This document shows, piece by piece, positions 9,475 through 17,491 of a DNA stretch of 64,000 nt. The DNA is from Pseudomonas sp. ADAK13 (lineage in GTDB: Bacteria; Pseudomonadota; Gammaproteobacteria; Pseudomonadales; Pseudomonadaceae). The notes beneath the pieces were generated by a model. The model saw only the letters and a program-made list of their open reading frames with translations, made no database searches and was not told the origin of the DNA. The stretch spans positions 6,758,001 to 6,822,000 of the forward strand of contig NZ_CP052860.1 in assembly GCF_012935715.1 (NCBI RefSeq), given 5' to 3'. The position numbers were made by a program, and so were the translations under genes. Positions within the stretch are counted from its first letter, which is position 1, and every line of letters begins with the position of its first letter.

Positions 9475-10849
9475 AGGCTGGCGTTCCTCCAGCAGCCGGC
9501 TGCTGGCGCTCTACAGTTCGTTGTTCGTGGCCTGGAGCTGCATCCTCATGGGCGTGCTGTACTACGAGGTGTCCGGTTACCTGGGCGACCTCTCGCGCCA
9601 CTCGTTGATGCAGCGCCAACACTTGTTCCAGCGTTTTGACGGCGAAGAACTGGTGGAAGCCCTGACCACCAGCATGACCTTCGACATGAAGGGCGTGGAC
9701 GCCTACGGGCTGTTCGACGATCAGTTCAACCCTATCAGCGGCCCGATCCGCGTGATACCGCCGGACCTGCCGATGGACGGGCACATCCATGCCCTGGCCA
9801 ACTGCATCAACTCCGACGACCCGAAACTGCCCCGCGACAGCTGCGACGCCGTGGCCACCCACACCGAAGACGGGCGCTGGCTGATCCTGGTGCGCGCCAA
9901 CGGCTCGCTGTTTGGCGTGACGCGGATCATCCTGCATGCGTTGTTGTGGGGGATCACCCTGACGATCATTCCCGGCGCGGCCGGCTGGCACCTGCTCCGG
10001 CGACGCCCGTTACGGCGGATTCGCGGGATCCAGGCCAGCGCCGAAGCCATCGTGGCCGGCGACCTGACTCACCGCCTGCCGCTGTCGGACCGACGCGATG
10101 AACTGGACATGCTGGCGGCCATCGTCAACGCGATGCTCGATCGCATCGAGAAGCTGATGAACGAGGTCAAGGGCGTGTGCGACAACATCGCCCACGACCT
10201 GCGCACCCCGCTCACTCGCCTGCGGGCCCAGTTGTACCGGATCCAGCAGCAGGCCGATGAAGACGCGCCCCACGCCCTGCAACTGGACGCGGCCATTGCC
10301 GAGACCGACACCTTGATGGCGCGTTTTCGCGGTTTGCTGCGGATTTCCGAACTGGAAGACCACCAGCGCCGCTCCGGCTTCCTGGTGCTCGACCCCCTGC
10401 CCTTGCTGCAGGAACTCCACGACTTCTACCTGCCGCTGGCGGAAGAAGGCGAGATGGAATTGCTGCTGGAAGTACCGGCCTCGTTACCGTGGATCACCGG
10501 CGACCGCGCCTTGCTGTTCGAAGCCCTGGCCAACCTGCTGAGCAACTCAATCAAATTCACCCCACCGGGCGGTGAAGTGATCCTGCGGGGCGTGAACGAT
10601 GCCGGCAGCACCCGCATAGAAGTGCTCGACTCCGGACCCGGGATTCCGGCCGCAGAGCGTGCCGCAGTGTTCCAGCGCTTTTACCGAGTGGACGAAGGCA
10701 ATCAGCAACAAGGCGGGTTTGGGTTGGGGTTGTCGATTGTGGCCGCGATCATCAACCTGCACGGCTTCAAACTGGAAGTGGGCAGCAGCGAAAGTGGCGG
10801 CGCAAAGCTCATCCTCGAATGCCGCCAACAACTGATGCCAGAGGCCTGA
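9452..10849 (+). CDS. HAMP-domain sensor histidine kinase
   Basis: 465-residue inner-membrane kinase and partner of the preceding response regulator. Two membrane helices (about residues 17-38 and 163-183) bracket a periplasmic sensor domain of about 120 residues that contains two cysteines (NCINSDDPKLPRDSC). Then come HAMP, the H-box DNIAHDLRTPLTRL, N-box NLLSNSIKF, and G-boxes DSGPGIP and GFGLGLSIV. The start codon lies inside the regulator gene, giving translational coupling. Confidence 0.93.
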   Translation: MSLLNPSKGWRSSSSRLLALYSSLFVAWSCILMGVLYYEVSGYLGDLSRHSLMQRQHLFQRFDGEELVEALTTSMTFDMKGVDAYGLFDDQFNPISGPIRVIPPDLPMDGHIHALANCINSDDPKLPRDSCDAVATHTEDGRWLILVRANGSLFGVTRIILHALLWGITLTIIPGAAGWHLLRRRPLRRIRGIQASAEAIVAGDLTHRLPLSDRRDELDMLAAIVNAMLDRIEKLMNEVKGVCDNIAHDLRTPLTRLRAQLYRIQQQADEDAPHALQLDAAIAETDTLMARFRGLLRISELEDHQRRSGFLVLDPLPLLQELHDFYLPLAEEGEMELLLEVPASLPWITGDRALLFEALANLLSNSIKFTPPGGEVILRGVNDAGSTRIEVLDSGPGIPAAERAAVFQRFYRVDEGNQQQGGFGLGLSIVAAIINLHGFKLEVGSSESGGAKLILECRQQLMPEA

Positions 10850-10867
10850 AGAACACCACAAACCCAA

Positions 10868-10954
10868 TGTAGGAGCTGGCTGGCCGGCGATGCAGACACC
10901 TCGGTGCATCAGGTACACCGAGCTGATGCGATCGCCGGCAAGCCAGCTCCTACA
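10868..10954. repeat. 87-bp palindromic repeat of a second type
   Basis: Arms TGTAGGAGCTGGCT and AGCCAGCTCCTACA with an inner pair GCCGGCGAT/ATCGCCGGC. It sits between the convergent 3' ends of the kinase and SRPBCC genes, as the other large palindromes in this window do between theirs. Confidence 0.88.
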
Positions 10955-10965
10955 GTTGAGCCTTA

Positions 10966-11382
10966 TTAACCCGGGAAATTGCCCCGCAGCGCCTCAAGCC
11001 CACCGCTGTAGACACCGGCAAACAACTCCTCCACCGCCGCGTCCGTCACACCGGCCACCGGGGTAAACACGCCCGACCAGGTCACCTTGGCAGAACGGGC
11101 AGTCAGCCCTTCTACCTTCAAGGTCGCCAGGTATTCACTCACTGGAAACGGCGACTCGCTGATCGAGTAGCTGTAGGTGCGTGCGACGTTATCAAAGCTT
11201 TGCAACCGCTCCACCACCACACCGCCATCCGCAGTTTGCAGATGACGCACACGCCCGCCTTCGCTCGGCTCGCTCTTGACGATAAAGGGCAGCCAATCCG
11301 GCAGCGAATTGAAACCGCCCACCAATTGCCAGACCTGTTCGGCCGAAACCGGAATTTCAATAACAGCAGATGCTTTTGCCAC
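10966..11382 (-). CDS. SRPBCC (START/Bet v1-like) family protein
   Basis: 138 residues with the polyketide-cyclase/SRPBCC pattern: an N-terminal strand SAVIEIPVSAEQVWQLVGGF, a middle LPDWLPFIV, and a C-terminal helix AAVEELFAGVYSGGLEAL. These small hydrophobic-pocket proteins bind lipids or aromatic ligands. It is last in a three-gene operon after an SDR dehydrogenase and an aldo/keto reductase. The ligand is unknown. Confidence 0.85.
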   Translation of the reverse strand: MAKASAVIEIPVSAEQVWQLVGGFNSLPDWLPFIVKSEPSEGGRVRHLQTADGGVVVERLQSFDNVARTYSYSISESPFPVSEYLATLKVEGLTARSAKVTWSGVFTPVAGVTDAAVEELFAGVYSGGLEALRGNFPG

Positions 11383-11411
11383 GATTCACACTCCAAACCA
11401 TTCAAGAAAAA

Positions 11412-12209
11412 TCAGATTGCCATGCTGTCGACAACGCCGCCGTCGACCCGCAACGCGGCACCGGTGGTTGCAGAGGACAACGGTGAAGCAATGTACGCCA
11501 CCAGATTCGCCACTTCATCCACATTCGCTGCGCGCTGGATGATCGACGTCGGCCGCGCATTGCGCACAAACACATCGGCCTCGTCCCGCGCACTGCGGCC
11601 GGACTTGGCAACCGCGTCCTTGAGCATGTGCTCCAGGCCGTCGGTAAAGGTCGGGCCCGGCAGGATCGCGTTGACCGTCACCCCAGTGCCCGCCAGCCGT
11701 TTGGCCAGCCCGTGGGACACCGCCAGGTTGGCGCTTTTGGTGACGCCGTAGTTGATCATGTCGGCGGGGGTTGCCACGCCGGATTCAGACGATACGAAGA
11801 TCACCCGGCCCCAGCCCTGCTTGACCATGCCCGGCGTGTAATGCCGCGACAGCCGCACGCCGGAGATCACGTTGACCTCGTAGAAACGCGTCCACTCGCT
11901 GTCGGGTGCGTCGAAGAAATCGACGTCGTTGAAGATCCCGAGGTTGTTCACCAGGATGTCGGCCCGCGGCTCGGCGGCGAACAATTTTTCAGCGCCCTCC
12001 AGCGTGCCGAGGTCCGCCACCAATCCACGCAACTCGGCGCCGGGTACGGCCTGGCGAATCGTCGCCAGCGCCTCATCGACCTTGCCCGATTCACGCCCGA
12101 TCACCACCACCGTGGCGCCGGATTGGGCCAGGGCCTGGCTGATGCCCAGGCCGATCCCGGCGGTGCTGCCACTGACGATTGCGACTTTGCCACTGATATC
12201 AATTTTCAT
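11412..12209 (-). CDS. SDR-family NAD(P)-dependent oxidoreductase
   Basis: 265 residues starting at MKIDISGKVAIV. The cofactor motif is SGSTAGIGLG (about 15-24), the NNxG motif is NNLG, and the catalytic Tyr-x3-Lys is YGVTK. The longer open frame upstream of this ATG lacks family similarity, so the internal start was chosen. It sits 17 bases downstream of the aldo/keto reductase gene. Substrate unknown. Confidence 0.9.
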   Translation of the reverse strand: MKIDISGKVAIVSGSTAGIGLGISQALAQSGATVVVIGRESGKVDEALATIRQAVPGAELRGLVADLGTLEGAEKLFAAEPRADILVNNLGIFNDVDFFDAPDSEWTRFYEVNVISGVRLSRHYTPGMVKQGWGRVIFVSSESGVATPADMINYGVTKSANLAVSHGLAKRLAGTGVTVNAILPGPTFTDGLEHMLKDAVAKSGRSARDEADVFVRNARPTSIIQRAANVDEVANLVAYIASPLSSATTGAALRVDGGVVDSMAI

Positions 12210-12226
12210 CGTTCGCGTTCCTGTGG

Positions 12227-13231
12227 TTAGAGCGGCAGCGGTGCACGGGCCGAAATCAATCGGGCCTCGCGCAGGGCCTGCCAAAAGGCTGCGGGAATCT
12301 TCTCTGACAACGCCGCGACGTCTTCGGCAATTCGACCCGGACGACTGGCACCCGGAATCACTGCCGCCACCGCCGGGTGGGCCAGGGAGAATTGCAGGGC
12401 CGCGGCTTTCACGCTGACGCCATGGGCAGCGGCAATCGCCTTGATCTGCTCGACCTTGCTGATGATCGCCGGGCTGGCTTTCTGGTATTCAAAATGTGCA
12501 CCGCCGGCCAGGATCCCCGAGCTGTAAGGGCCGCCGACCACGATCTCGACGTCCTGCGCCAGGGCCGCGTCCATCAGGCGCTGCAAGGCACGTTCGTGGT
12601 CGAGCAAGGTGTAGCGACCCGCGAGCAGGAAGCCATCGGGCTGGGCTTCGGTCAGATCCAGGGTCAATTCGCACGGCTCGACGCGGTTGACGCCCAGGCC
12701 CCAGGCCTTGATCACGCCTTCTTCACGCAGGCGGGTCAGCACTTTGAAAGCCCCGGTGCGCGCCTGATTGAAGTAGTCCAGCCATTGGTCGCCGTAGAAG
12801 TCCTGGGCGATGTCGTGAATCCACACAATGTCGAGGCGATCGGTTTGCAGACGGTTGAGGCTGTCTTCGATGGAACGCAGGGTGGCGTCGGCGCTGTAGT
12901 CGTTGACCATCTTGTTCGGCCGGCCATGTTCGAACACGCCGCTTTTCTCGCCCAGGTCGCGGGCGCTTTCTTCCACTTCATCCAGGATCACCCGGCCGAC
13001 CTTGGTGCTGAGCACATAGTCGTCGCGGTTGTACTTCGACAGGGCCTGGCCCAGGCGAATTTCCGAGAGGCCCGAACCGTAGAACGGCGCGGTGTCGAAG
13101 TAGCGCACGCCCTGGTTCCAGGCCGCTTCGACAGTGGCTTGCGCCTCGTCTTCAGGAATTGCACGGAACATGTTCCCCAACGGGGCGGTGCCAAAACCCA
13201 GCACACCGGGCAGTTTGTCTTTCAAGCTCAT
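12227..13231 (-). CDS. Aldo/keto reductase (pyridoxal/D-threo-aldose dehydrogenase-like)
   Basis: 334-residue TIM-barrel oxidoreductase. The catalytic tetrad is visible: Asp and Tyr in FDTAPFYGSGLSE, Lys in VLSTKVGR, His in IVWIHD. The FDTAPFYGSGLSEIRLG form resembles the L-fucose/D-threo-aldose and pyridoxal 4-dehydrogenase branch, which is a family-level guess. First gene of the minus-strand operon and divergent from a LysR regulator that probably controls it. Confidence 0.88.
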   Translation of the reverse strand: MSLKDKLPGVLGFGTAPLGNMFRAIPEDEAQATVEAAWNQGVRYFDTAPFYGSGLSEIRLGQALSKYNRDDYVLSTKVGRVILDEVEESARDLGEKSGVFEHGRPNKMVNDYSADATLRSIEDSLNRLQTDRLDIVWIHDIAQDFYGDQWLDYFNQARTGAFKVLTRLREEGVIKAWGLGVNRVEPCELTLDLTEAQPDGFLLAGRYTLLDHERALQRLMDAALAQDVEIVVGGPYSSGILAGGAHFEYQKASPAIISKVEQIKAIAAAHGVSVKAAALQFSLAHPAVAAVIPGASRPGRIAEDVAALSEKIPAAFWQALREARLISARAPLPL

Positions 13232-13349
13232 GGGGTAAATCCTCAAGATTGTTCAAGGTCGCTGTGTTGACCGTTGAGCAGATCGTAGATTGCAGAGATC
13301 GGACCGTCCAAGACATACTGCGACCAACTTGAGTCCTTACAGGTCTGAC

Positions 13350-14309
13350 ATGATCGATTTTCGCCAACTGCGCTACTTCGTTGTAGTCGCTGAAGAAGAA
13401 CACGTGGGGCGTGCTGCCGAACGGTTGCACATCTCCCAATCGCCCCTGAGCCGACAAATCGCCCAACTGGAAGAACGCCTGGGCCTGACCCTGTTCGAGC
13501 GCAGCCAACAGCGCATCCGCCTGACCCGCGACGGCCAGACGTTCCTCGCCGAAACCAAGGCGCTGCTGACTCACGCCAACCGCCTGGAATCGTTGGGCCG
13601 GCGCCTGGGCAAAGGCGAAGAAGGCGGGTTGTGTATCGGCTACATCGAAAACGCCATGCACGCGGGCGTACTGCCCAACGCCCTGAAGGTACTGCGTGAC
13701 GCCCGGCCCAACGTGCATATCGCCCTGTACAACCTGCCCTCCATTGAGCAACTGGAAGGCTTGCGCCAGCGCAGCCTCGACATCGCCCTAGTAGGTGAAC
13801 CGCCGGCAGCAGATGACCCCGACCTGATTGCCTTGCAAGTGCTGGACGATCCGATGTTGCTGGCGCTGCCCGAGCAGCATCCGCTGGCCAGCCTCAGCGA
13901 ACTGCTGCCCGAACACCTCGCCGAGCAACAATGGATCGGCGTACAACGCAAACCCGGCGCAAACCCGGCGGATGACTTCGTCGCGGCGTGCATTCGGGCA
14001 GGTTTCACCCCGCAGATTCCGATGGAAGCCAGCGAGCCGTTTACCGCGCTGGGACTGGTGGCGTCGGGGTTGGGTGTGGCGATGGTGCAAAAGGGTTTGA
14101 GCCGCAATGCACCACCGGGCGTGGTGCTGCGGGAACTGCCGTGGCTGACCTACACCACACCGCTGTGGGCGGCGTGGCACCGGATCAATTTGCGGCCGTT
14201 GGTGGAGACGTTCAGGAAAGTGCTGACGGAGCCCCTACCACAGGTGGGAGCCGGTGTTGTTGCTGACAGTGGTGAAGGATCAATACCGCCAATGCCCCGG
14301 CACCCATAA
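13350..14309 (+). CDS. LysR-family transcriptional regulator
   Basis: 319 residues from the ATG of MIDFRQLRYFVVVAEE. The N-terminal winged helix (residues 1-60, AAERLHISQSPLSRQIAQLEE) is followed by the periplasmic-binding-like effector domain. It is divergent from the aldo/keto reductase operon with a 118-bp spacer, the usual arrangement for LysR and its target. The last 25 or so residues (after EPLPQVG) are unusual for the family and overlap the neighbouring lipoprotein gene on the other strand by 30 bases. Confidence 0.9.
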   Translation: MIDFRQLRYFVVVAEEEHVGRAAERLHISQSPLSRQIAQLEERLGLTLFERSQQRIRLTRDGQTFLAETKALLTHANRLESLGRRLGKGEEGGLCIGYIENAMHAGVLPNALKVLRDARPNVHIALYNLPSIEQLEGLRQRSLDIALVGEPPAADDPDLIALQVLDDPMLLALPEQHPLASLSELLPEHLAEQQWIGVQRKPGANPADDFVAACIRAGFTPQIPMEASEPFTALGLVASGLGVAMVQKGLSRNAPPGVVLRELPWLTYTTPLWAAWHRINLRPLVETFRKVLTEPLPQVGAGVVADSGEGSIPPMPRHP

Positions 14310-14489
14310 CCACTGCCCGTTCCCCCAGCGATAGTGCCCCCGCACCCACTGATACCCCGGCGCCGGTGCCACCGGCACCACTTCAACCAAGGGCGGCGGA
14401 CGACGCGGGTGAACAGGTTCGACAATACAACCGGATAACGCAGCCGCCATCAACGTGGCGGTCAGCGTGGCTTTGAATAGGCGGGACAT
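14280..14489 (-). CDS. Small lipoprotein with WxxGHW repeats
   Basis: 69 residues. Signal peptide and lipobox ALSGC put the acylated cysteine near residue 21; the mature part is Pro-rich (HPRRPPPL) and then carries WVRGHYRW and WVPGHW, the repeated Trp-Gly-His-Trp motif of the YXWGXW family of exported proteins. Function of that family is unknown. A promoter at 14543-14573 matches those of two other small exported-protein genes, so the nearby ECF sigma factor probably drives it. Its 3' end overlaps the LysR gene. Confidence 0.8.
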   Translation of the reverse strand: MSRLFKATLTATLMAAALSGCIVEPVHPRRPPPLVEVVPVAPAPGYQWVRGHYRWGNGQWLWVPGHWRY

Positions 14490-14542
14490 GGTGCGGTTCC
14501 CCAATGAGACTAGCCGTCGCCTGAGTGGCGGGCTTACCGGGG

Positions 14543-14573
14543 TTAAACGTCGTCAGCCGGGAAAATCCGTCGC
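14543..14573 (-). promoter_or_regulatory. ECF sigma promoter, copy B
   Basis: On the minus strand reads GCGACGGATTT, 13 bases, CGTTTAA. The same motif with the same spacing stands before the gene at 16261-16581 and before the gene at 16852-16995. The 5' leader to the ATG at 14489 would be roughly 45-50 bases. Confidence 0.7.
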
Positions 14574-14588
14574 CGGTCTCGTCAAACT

Positions 14589-14725
14589 CATTCCCACGCT
14601 CAGCGTGGGAATGCATCCCGTGACGCTCCGCGTCACCCCTGCGCAAGAGCTGATCCTTGCATCGCCAGTGGGACGCAGAGCGTCCGAGGCGGCATTCCCA
14701 CGCAGAGCGTGGGAACGATCAGCGT
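14589..14725. repeat. Composite of TTCCCACGC-type palindromes
   Basis: Three hairpins in tandem: ATTCCCACGCTCAGCGTGGG at the left, GTGACGCTCCGCGTCAC in the middle, and GGGACGCAGAGCGTCC followed by TTCCCACGCAGAGCGTGGG at the right. It lies directly 3' of the metal-sensor gene and upstream of promoter B, so it may end the sigma operon transcript. Confidence 0.82.
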
Positions 14726-14730
14726 CCGTC

Positions 14731-15207
14731 TCAGTTCTTTTTGGCGACCTGGCCCTTCGCCTGCCCCTTCAGATACAACGCTTCCACCAACCGCTGGCGC
14801 TCGTCCCGGGGCAAGGTGCTGGCGAACTGCGCAAGGGTGTTGTCCACCAACGCCCGGAGCGCCATGTCGGCTTCCCGGGCTTTGCCCAGGTCGGTCACCA
14901 ATGCCTCGCGGTCCAGGGTCGGCGCTTCCAGTTGCTTGATCACATCCAGCCGCGCCTCGCGCCCGGCCAGCACCAGCGGTTGACTGTCCGAGCGATTCTG
15001 ACGCAGCAGTTGGCGCAATTCCTTGCGCCGTTCCGGCGGCAGCTTGACCATCGCCTGGCGCAAGCCATGCTGGTTCACCACGGCCTCGGCGGGTTTGGTA
15101 TTCGCCAGCCAGTGGTACAGGCCACCGCCGACCCCGCCGATCAAAAACACGTTGAACAACACCGACACAACCAGCAGCGGCTTCAGGTATTTGGGTGACG
15201 GGGTCAT
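14731..15207 (-). CDS. Periplasmic heavy-metal sensor (CnrX/Spy-like)
   Basis: 158 residues: one N-terminal membrane anchor (residues about 10-32) then an all-helical periplasmic domain with LPPERRKELRQLLRQ and LPRDERQRLVEAL, the two repeats typical of the Metal_resist/CnrX fold. In CnrYXH systems such a protein senses metal and controls release of an ECF sigma from its membrane anti-sigma. The gene overlaps the anti-sigma gene by 4 bases, matching that arrangement. The metal or other signal is unknown. Confidence 0.8.
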   Translation of the reverse strand: MTPSPKYLKPLLVVSVLFNVFLIGGVGGGLYHWLANTKPAEAVVNQHGLRQAMVKLPPERRKELRQLLRQNRSDSQPLVLAGREARLDVIKQLEAPTLDREALVTDLGKAREADMALRALVDNTLAQFASTLPRDERQRLVEALYLKGQAKGQVAKKN

Positions 15208-15635
15208 TGCTCGCTTTCCTCGGCGTTGACGGTGAAGACGACTTCGGCGTCGCCCTGGTCGAAGACACTCGGCAAGACTTCAGGGCCGAGCATGGGCAGC
15301 GGCACGCTCAAGGACGCCACCAGGATTCCGGCGGCGATCCCGGCAATGCCCACGCCGACGAAACCGGCGGGCGACAGCCAGCCGGCGTAGCGGGCCCAGA
15401 AGGATGGGCGCTGGGGAAACGACTGGCGGATCTGCCGGGCCAGCGCCGGGTCGACCGGCGCCAGTTGATAGCTATCCAGTTGGCCATCGAGCCAGCGTGC
15501 CTGATGCAACACCTCCAGTGCGCCGTCATCGCCTGCGTCCAGCAGTGCCTGGGCCTCGGCCTGTTCGGCGCGGGGCCAACGGTGCAAGTGGCCGCCGTAA
15601 GCCTCGGCCAATTGGGCAAATCGTTCGGGCGTCAT
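15204..15635 (-). CDS. Probable membrane anti-sigma factor
   Basis: 143 residues. A cytoplasmic N-terminal half (MTPERFAQLAEAYGGHLHRW, then the PRAEQ...ALLDAG helix) is followed by one membrane helix (about 90-112, SPAGFVGVGIAGIAAGILVA) and a short periplasmic tail. The gene overlaps both the ECF sigma gene and the sensor gene by 4 bases. Anti-sigma function is inferred from topology and position rather than from a clear conserved motif. Confidence 0.72.
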   Translation of the reverse strand: MTPERFAQLAEAYGGHLHRWPRAEQAEAQALLDAGDDGALEVLHQARWLDGQLDSYQLAPVDPALARQIRQSFPQRPSFWARYAGWLSPAGFVGVGIAGIAAGILVASLSVPLPMLGPEVLPSVFDQGDAEVVFTVNAEESEQ

Positions 15636-16213
15636 GGTTTTCCCCTTCCTGGGCGGGCGGGCCCGGGTGTGTCGTCAAGGTAACTGCGCAAGTTGCGCCG
15701 GGCCCGTGACAGCAGGCTCTCCAGTGCCTCGACGCTGATGTTCATCAGCGCCGCGGCGTCGATATTCGACAGCTCTTGATAGTACTGCAGCACGATCGCC
15801 TCGCGCTGGCGATCAGGCAGCGACGCCAACGCCCGCGCCATATGCTCGCTGCGGGCAACCGCTTCGAGCTGCTCATCGGGCGCAGACGCGCTGTCGACCA
15901 CCTCGTTCATGGCCTCCTCGTCGTTCAACGGGCGCTCCTTGCGCCGACGCAAATGGTCATGGCACAGGTTGAGCACCACGCGGTGCAACCAGGTGTCGAA
16001 GCGCGCTTCGCCGCTGCGCCAGTTCGCAGCCTGGCGCCAGATACGCAGGAAGCTTTCCTGGGCCACGTCCCTGGCCTCGTCGGCATCCCCGAGGATCCGA
16101 CTGGCGAGCGCCAACAAACGTGGAAGTTTGCGCGTCACCATTTCGTTGATGGCCGCCGGTTCGTTGTTACCGATGCGGGCCAACAGCTCAACGTCCGGAT
16201 CAGTGTCTTTCAA
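15632..16213 (-). CDS. ECF-type RNA polymerase sigma factor
   Basis: 193 residues with region 2 (about 25-95: ILGDADEARDVAQESFLRIWRQ, then FDTWLHRVVLNLCHDHLRRR) and region 4 (about 125-175: LPDRQREAIVLQYYQELSNI, AALMNISVEALESLLSRARR). Co-transcribed with a putative anti-sigma and a CnrX-like sensor. The upstream gene at 16261-16581 is only 47 bases away and carries the shared promoter motif, so the module probably activates itself. Confidence 0.9.
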   Translation of the reverse strand: MKDTDPDVELLARIGNNEPAAINEMVTRKLPRLLALASRILGDADEARDVAQESFLRIWRQAANWRSGEARFDTWLHRVVLNLCHDHLRRRKERPLNDEEAMNEVVDSASAPDEQLEAVARSEHMARALASLPDRQREAIVLQYYQELSNIDAAALMNISVEALESLLSRARRNLRSYLDDTPGPARPGRGKP

Positions 16214-16260
16214 TAGGGCAAGTCTCGGTCCGGTGGCTAAGGGTCAGGTTGACGGGCGGG

Positions 16261-16581
16261 TCAGCGAATCCAGTGGCCTTCGATCCAGAACCAGTTGGGG
16301 CCGCGCGACTCCCAGTGGCCAGGTTCCCAACGGGCGTTGCGCATCACCGGCTGCCAATGGCCCGGCACCCACACGTAGCCACGCCCTTCGTAGCGCCAGT
16401 GCCCGCGGTCCCACACGTAGCCAGGACGCTCGACGGGAATCGCCTCGACGCGCATCGGCGGCGGCGCATCGCGGATGATCACTTCGGTCTGGGCAAAGGT
16501 CGGCGTGCTGACCAGGGCAGCCAGGGCCAGCGGGAGCAACAAGGCATAACGTAATGTGGCCAGCGGTCGTGCAACTCTCAT
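16261..16581 (-). CDS. Exported YXWGXW-repeat protein
   Basis: 106 residues. Signal peptide (about 1-30, ending TPTFAQ) then four Trp-rich repeats: YVWDRGHW, YVWVPGHWQP, ARWEPGHWES and WFWIEGHWIR. The ATG at 16581 has GGAG seven bases before it; the longer frame upstream crosses the promoter and was rejected. First gene of the ECF operon. Family function is unknown; a cell-surface or envelope role is inferred from export. Confidence 0.82.
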   Translation of the reverse strand: MRVARPLATLRYALLLPLALAALVSTPTFAQTEVIIRDAPPPMRVEAIPVERPGYVWDRGHWRYEGRGYVWVPGHWQPVMRNARWEPGHWESRGPNWFWIEGHWIR

Positions 16582-16625
16582 GACAACTCCTTCATCGGCG
16601 ATCGCCAGTGATCGCAGCTGCAGGG

Positions 16626-16656
16626 TTGAACGGCGGGTGCCGGGGAAATCCGTCGC
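16626..16656 (-). promoter_or_regulatory. ECF sigma promoter, copy A
   Basis: On the minus strand GCGACGGATTT, 13 bases, CGTTCAA. It would start transcription about 40 bases before the ATG of the YXWGXW gene and so lead into the sigma, anti-sigma and sensor genes. Confidence 0.72.
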
Positions 16657-16751
16657 GTCAAAAATGATTTTTTTTCGCGACGCGCGAGCACGCCAGACAG
16701 GGCCAGTATTGCCCAGGGTTTGCGGGGGTTTGATGAAATATGCAAAAAGCC

Positions 16752-16782
16752 GCGACGGATTTGGCCAGGCGGTCGCGTTCAA
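16752..16782 (+). promoter_or_regulatory. ECF sigma promoter, copy C
   Basis: Plus strand GCGACGGATTT, 13 bases, CGTTCAA, divergent from copy A about 100 bases away. It points at the small lipoprotein gene at 16852-16995. Confidence 0.7.
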
Positions 16783-16851
16783 GGGTTAACCGTTGGCGAT
16801 CCGCAGGCCTGCCTGTTGAGCGGCAACGTTCACTACCTTGAGGAAATCACC

Positions 16852-16995
16852 ATGTCTCGTCGAATTTCACTGCTGGTTGCCGCCGTCCTGCTCATGAACC
16901 TTGGCGGCTGCGTGTTCCTGCCGGGGCACCGCGAGCATTGCTGCTGGCGCGGTTACGGGGTAGTCACGACCCCGACGGCACAAGCGATCTCCTGA
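16852..16995 (+). CDS. 47-residue lipoprotein, probable ECF regulon member
   Basis: MSRRISLLVAAVLLMNLGGC is a signal peptide ending in a lipobox; the mature part is only about 28 residues and holds two adjacent cysteines and a histidine pair region (PGHREHCCWRGYG). TTGAGGAAATCACC before the ATG gives a good ribosome binding site, so this start was preferred over the longer frame. It has promoter copy C upstream. No family recognised. Confidence 0.7.
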   Translation: MSRRISLLVAAVLLMNLGGCVFLPGHREHCCWRGYGVVTTPTAQAIS

Positions 16996-16999
16996 TCGA

Positions 17000-17248
17000 C
17001 TAACTAACCGCCGCAAACCCCCTGCGCCCGGCCTTGATCTCGGTGCGCAGTTCGCCTATCAGGTTTGAGATGGAACGGATGCTGTCCAGACCCTGGGGCG
17101 AGACACGGGTCAACAGCAGGTCGACGCGGCCGGAGACCGGGTCGAAGATATTGATGCGCAGCGAACCGTCGCTGTTCAACGAGCAGTCACAGGCAAGGGG
17201 CAGGAAGCCCGACTCCATGATGTGGCGAAACTCGGCTATCGAGACCAT
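17000..17248 (-). CDS. DUF1652-family protein
   Basis: 82 residues starting at MVSIAEFRHIMESGFLPLACDC; the ATG has AAGGGTG upstream. The pattern of a small protein with FLPLxCxC and RVDLLLTRVSP matches DUF1652, a Pseudomonas-restricted family of unknown function. It ends 5 bases from the convergent 47-residue lipoprotein gene. Confidence 0.75.
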   Translation of the reverse strand: MVSIAEFRHIMESGFLPLACDCSLNSDGSLRINIFDPVSGRVDLLLTRVSPQGLDSIRSISNLIGELRTEIKAGRRGFAAVS

Positions 17249-17491
17249 GCGGGCACCCTTCGCTGGACCAGACTCGGTGGACGTGATCCGTCTAGGGTAG
17301 ATGAGCTTTTTCAACCTGCCGGGGAATTAAGTCAAAAGTGATACTCAGTGCTCATTTTGGCTAAAACCGCTGGCCGGCTGACGCCAGAAAAACCACACCA
17401 CGACCTCTCATCCGATGCCGCGCGAAGCACTTGATTCCTGTCGATGATGGCCAGATGCTCTGGGTTTTTGCCGCCATCAAGAGCGTCCCTT

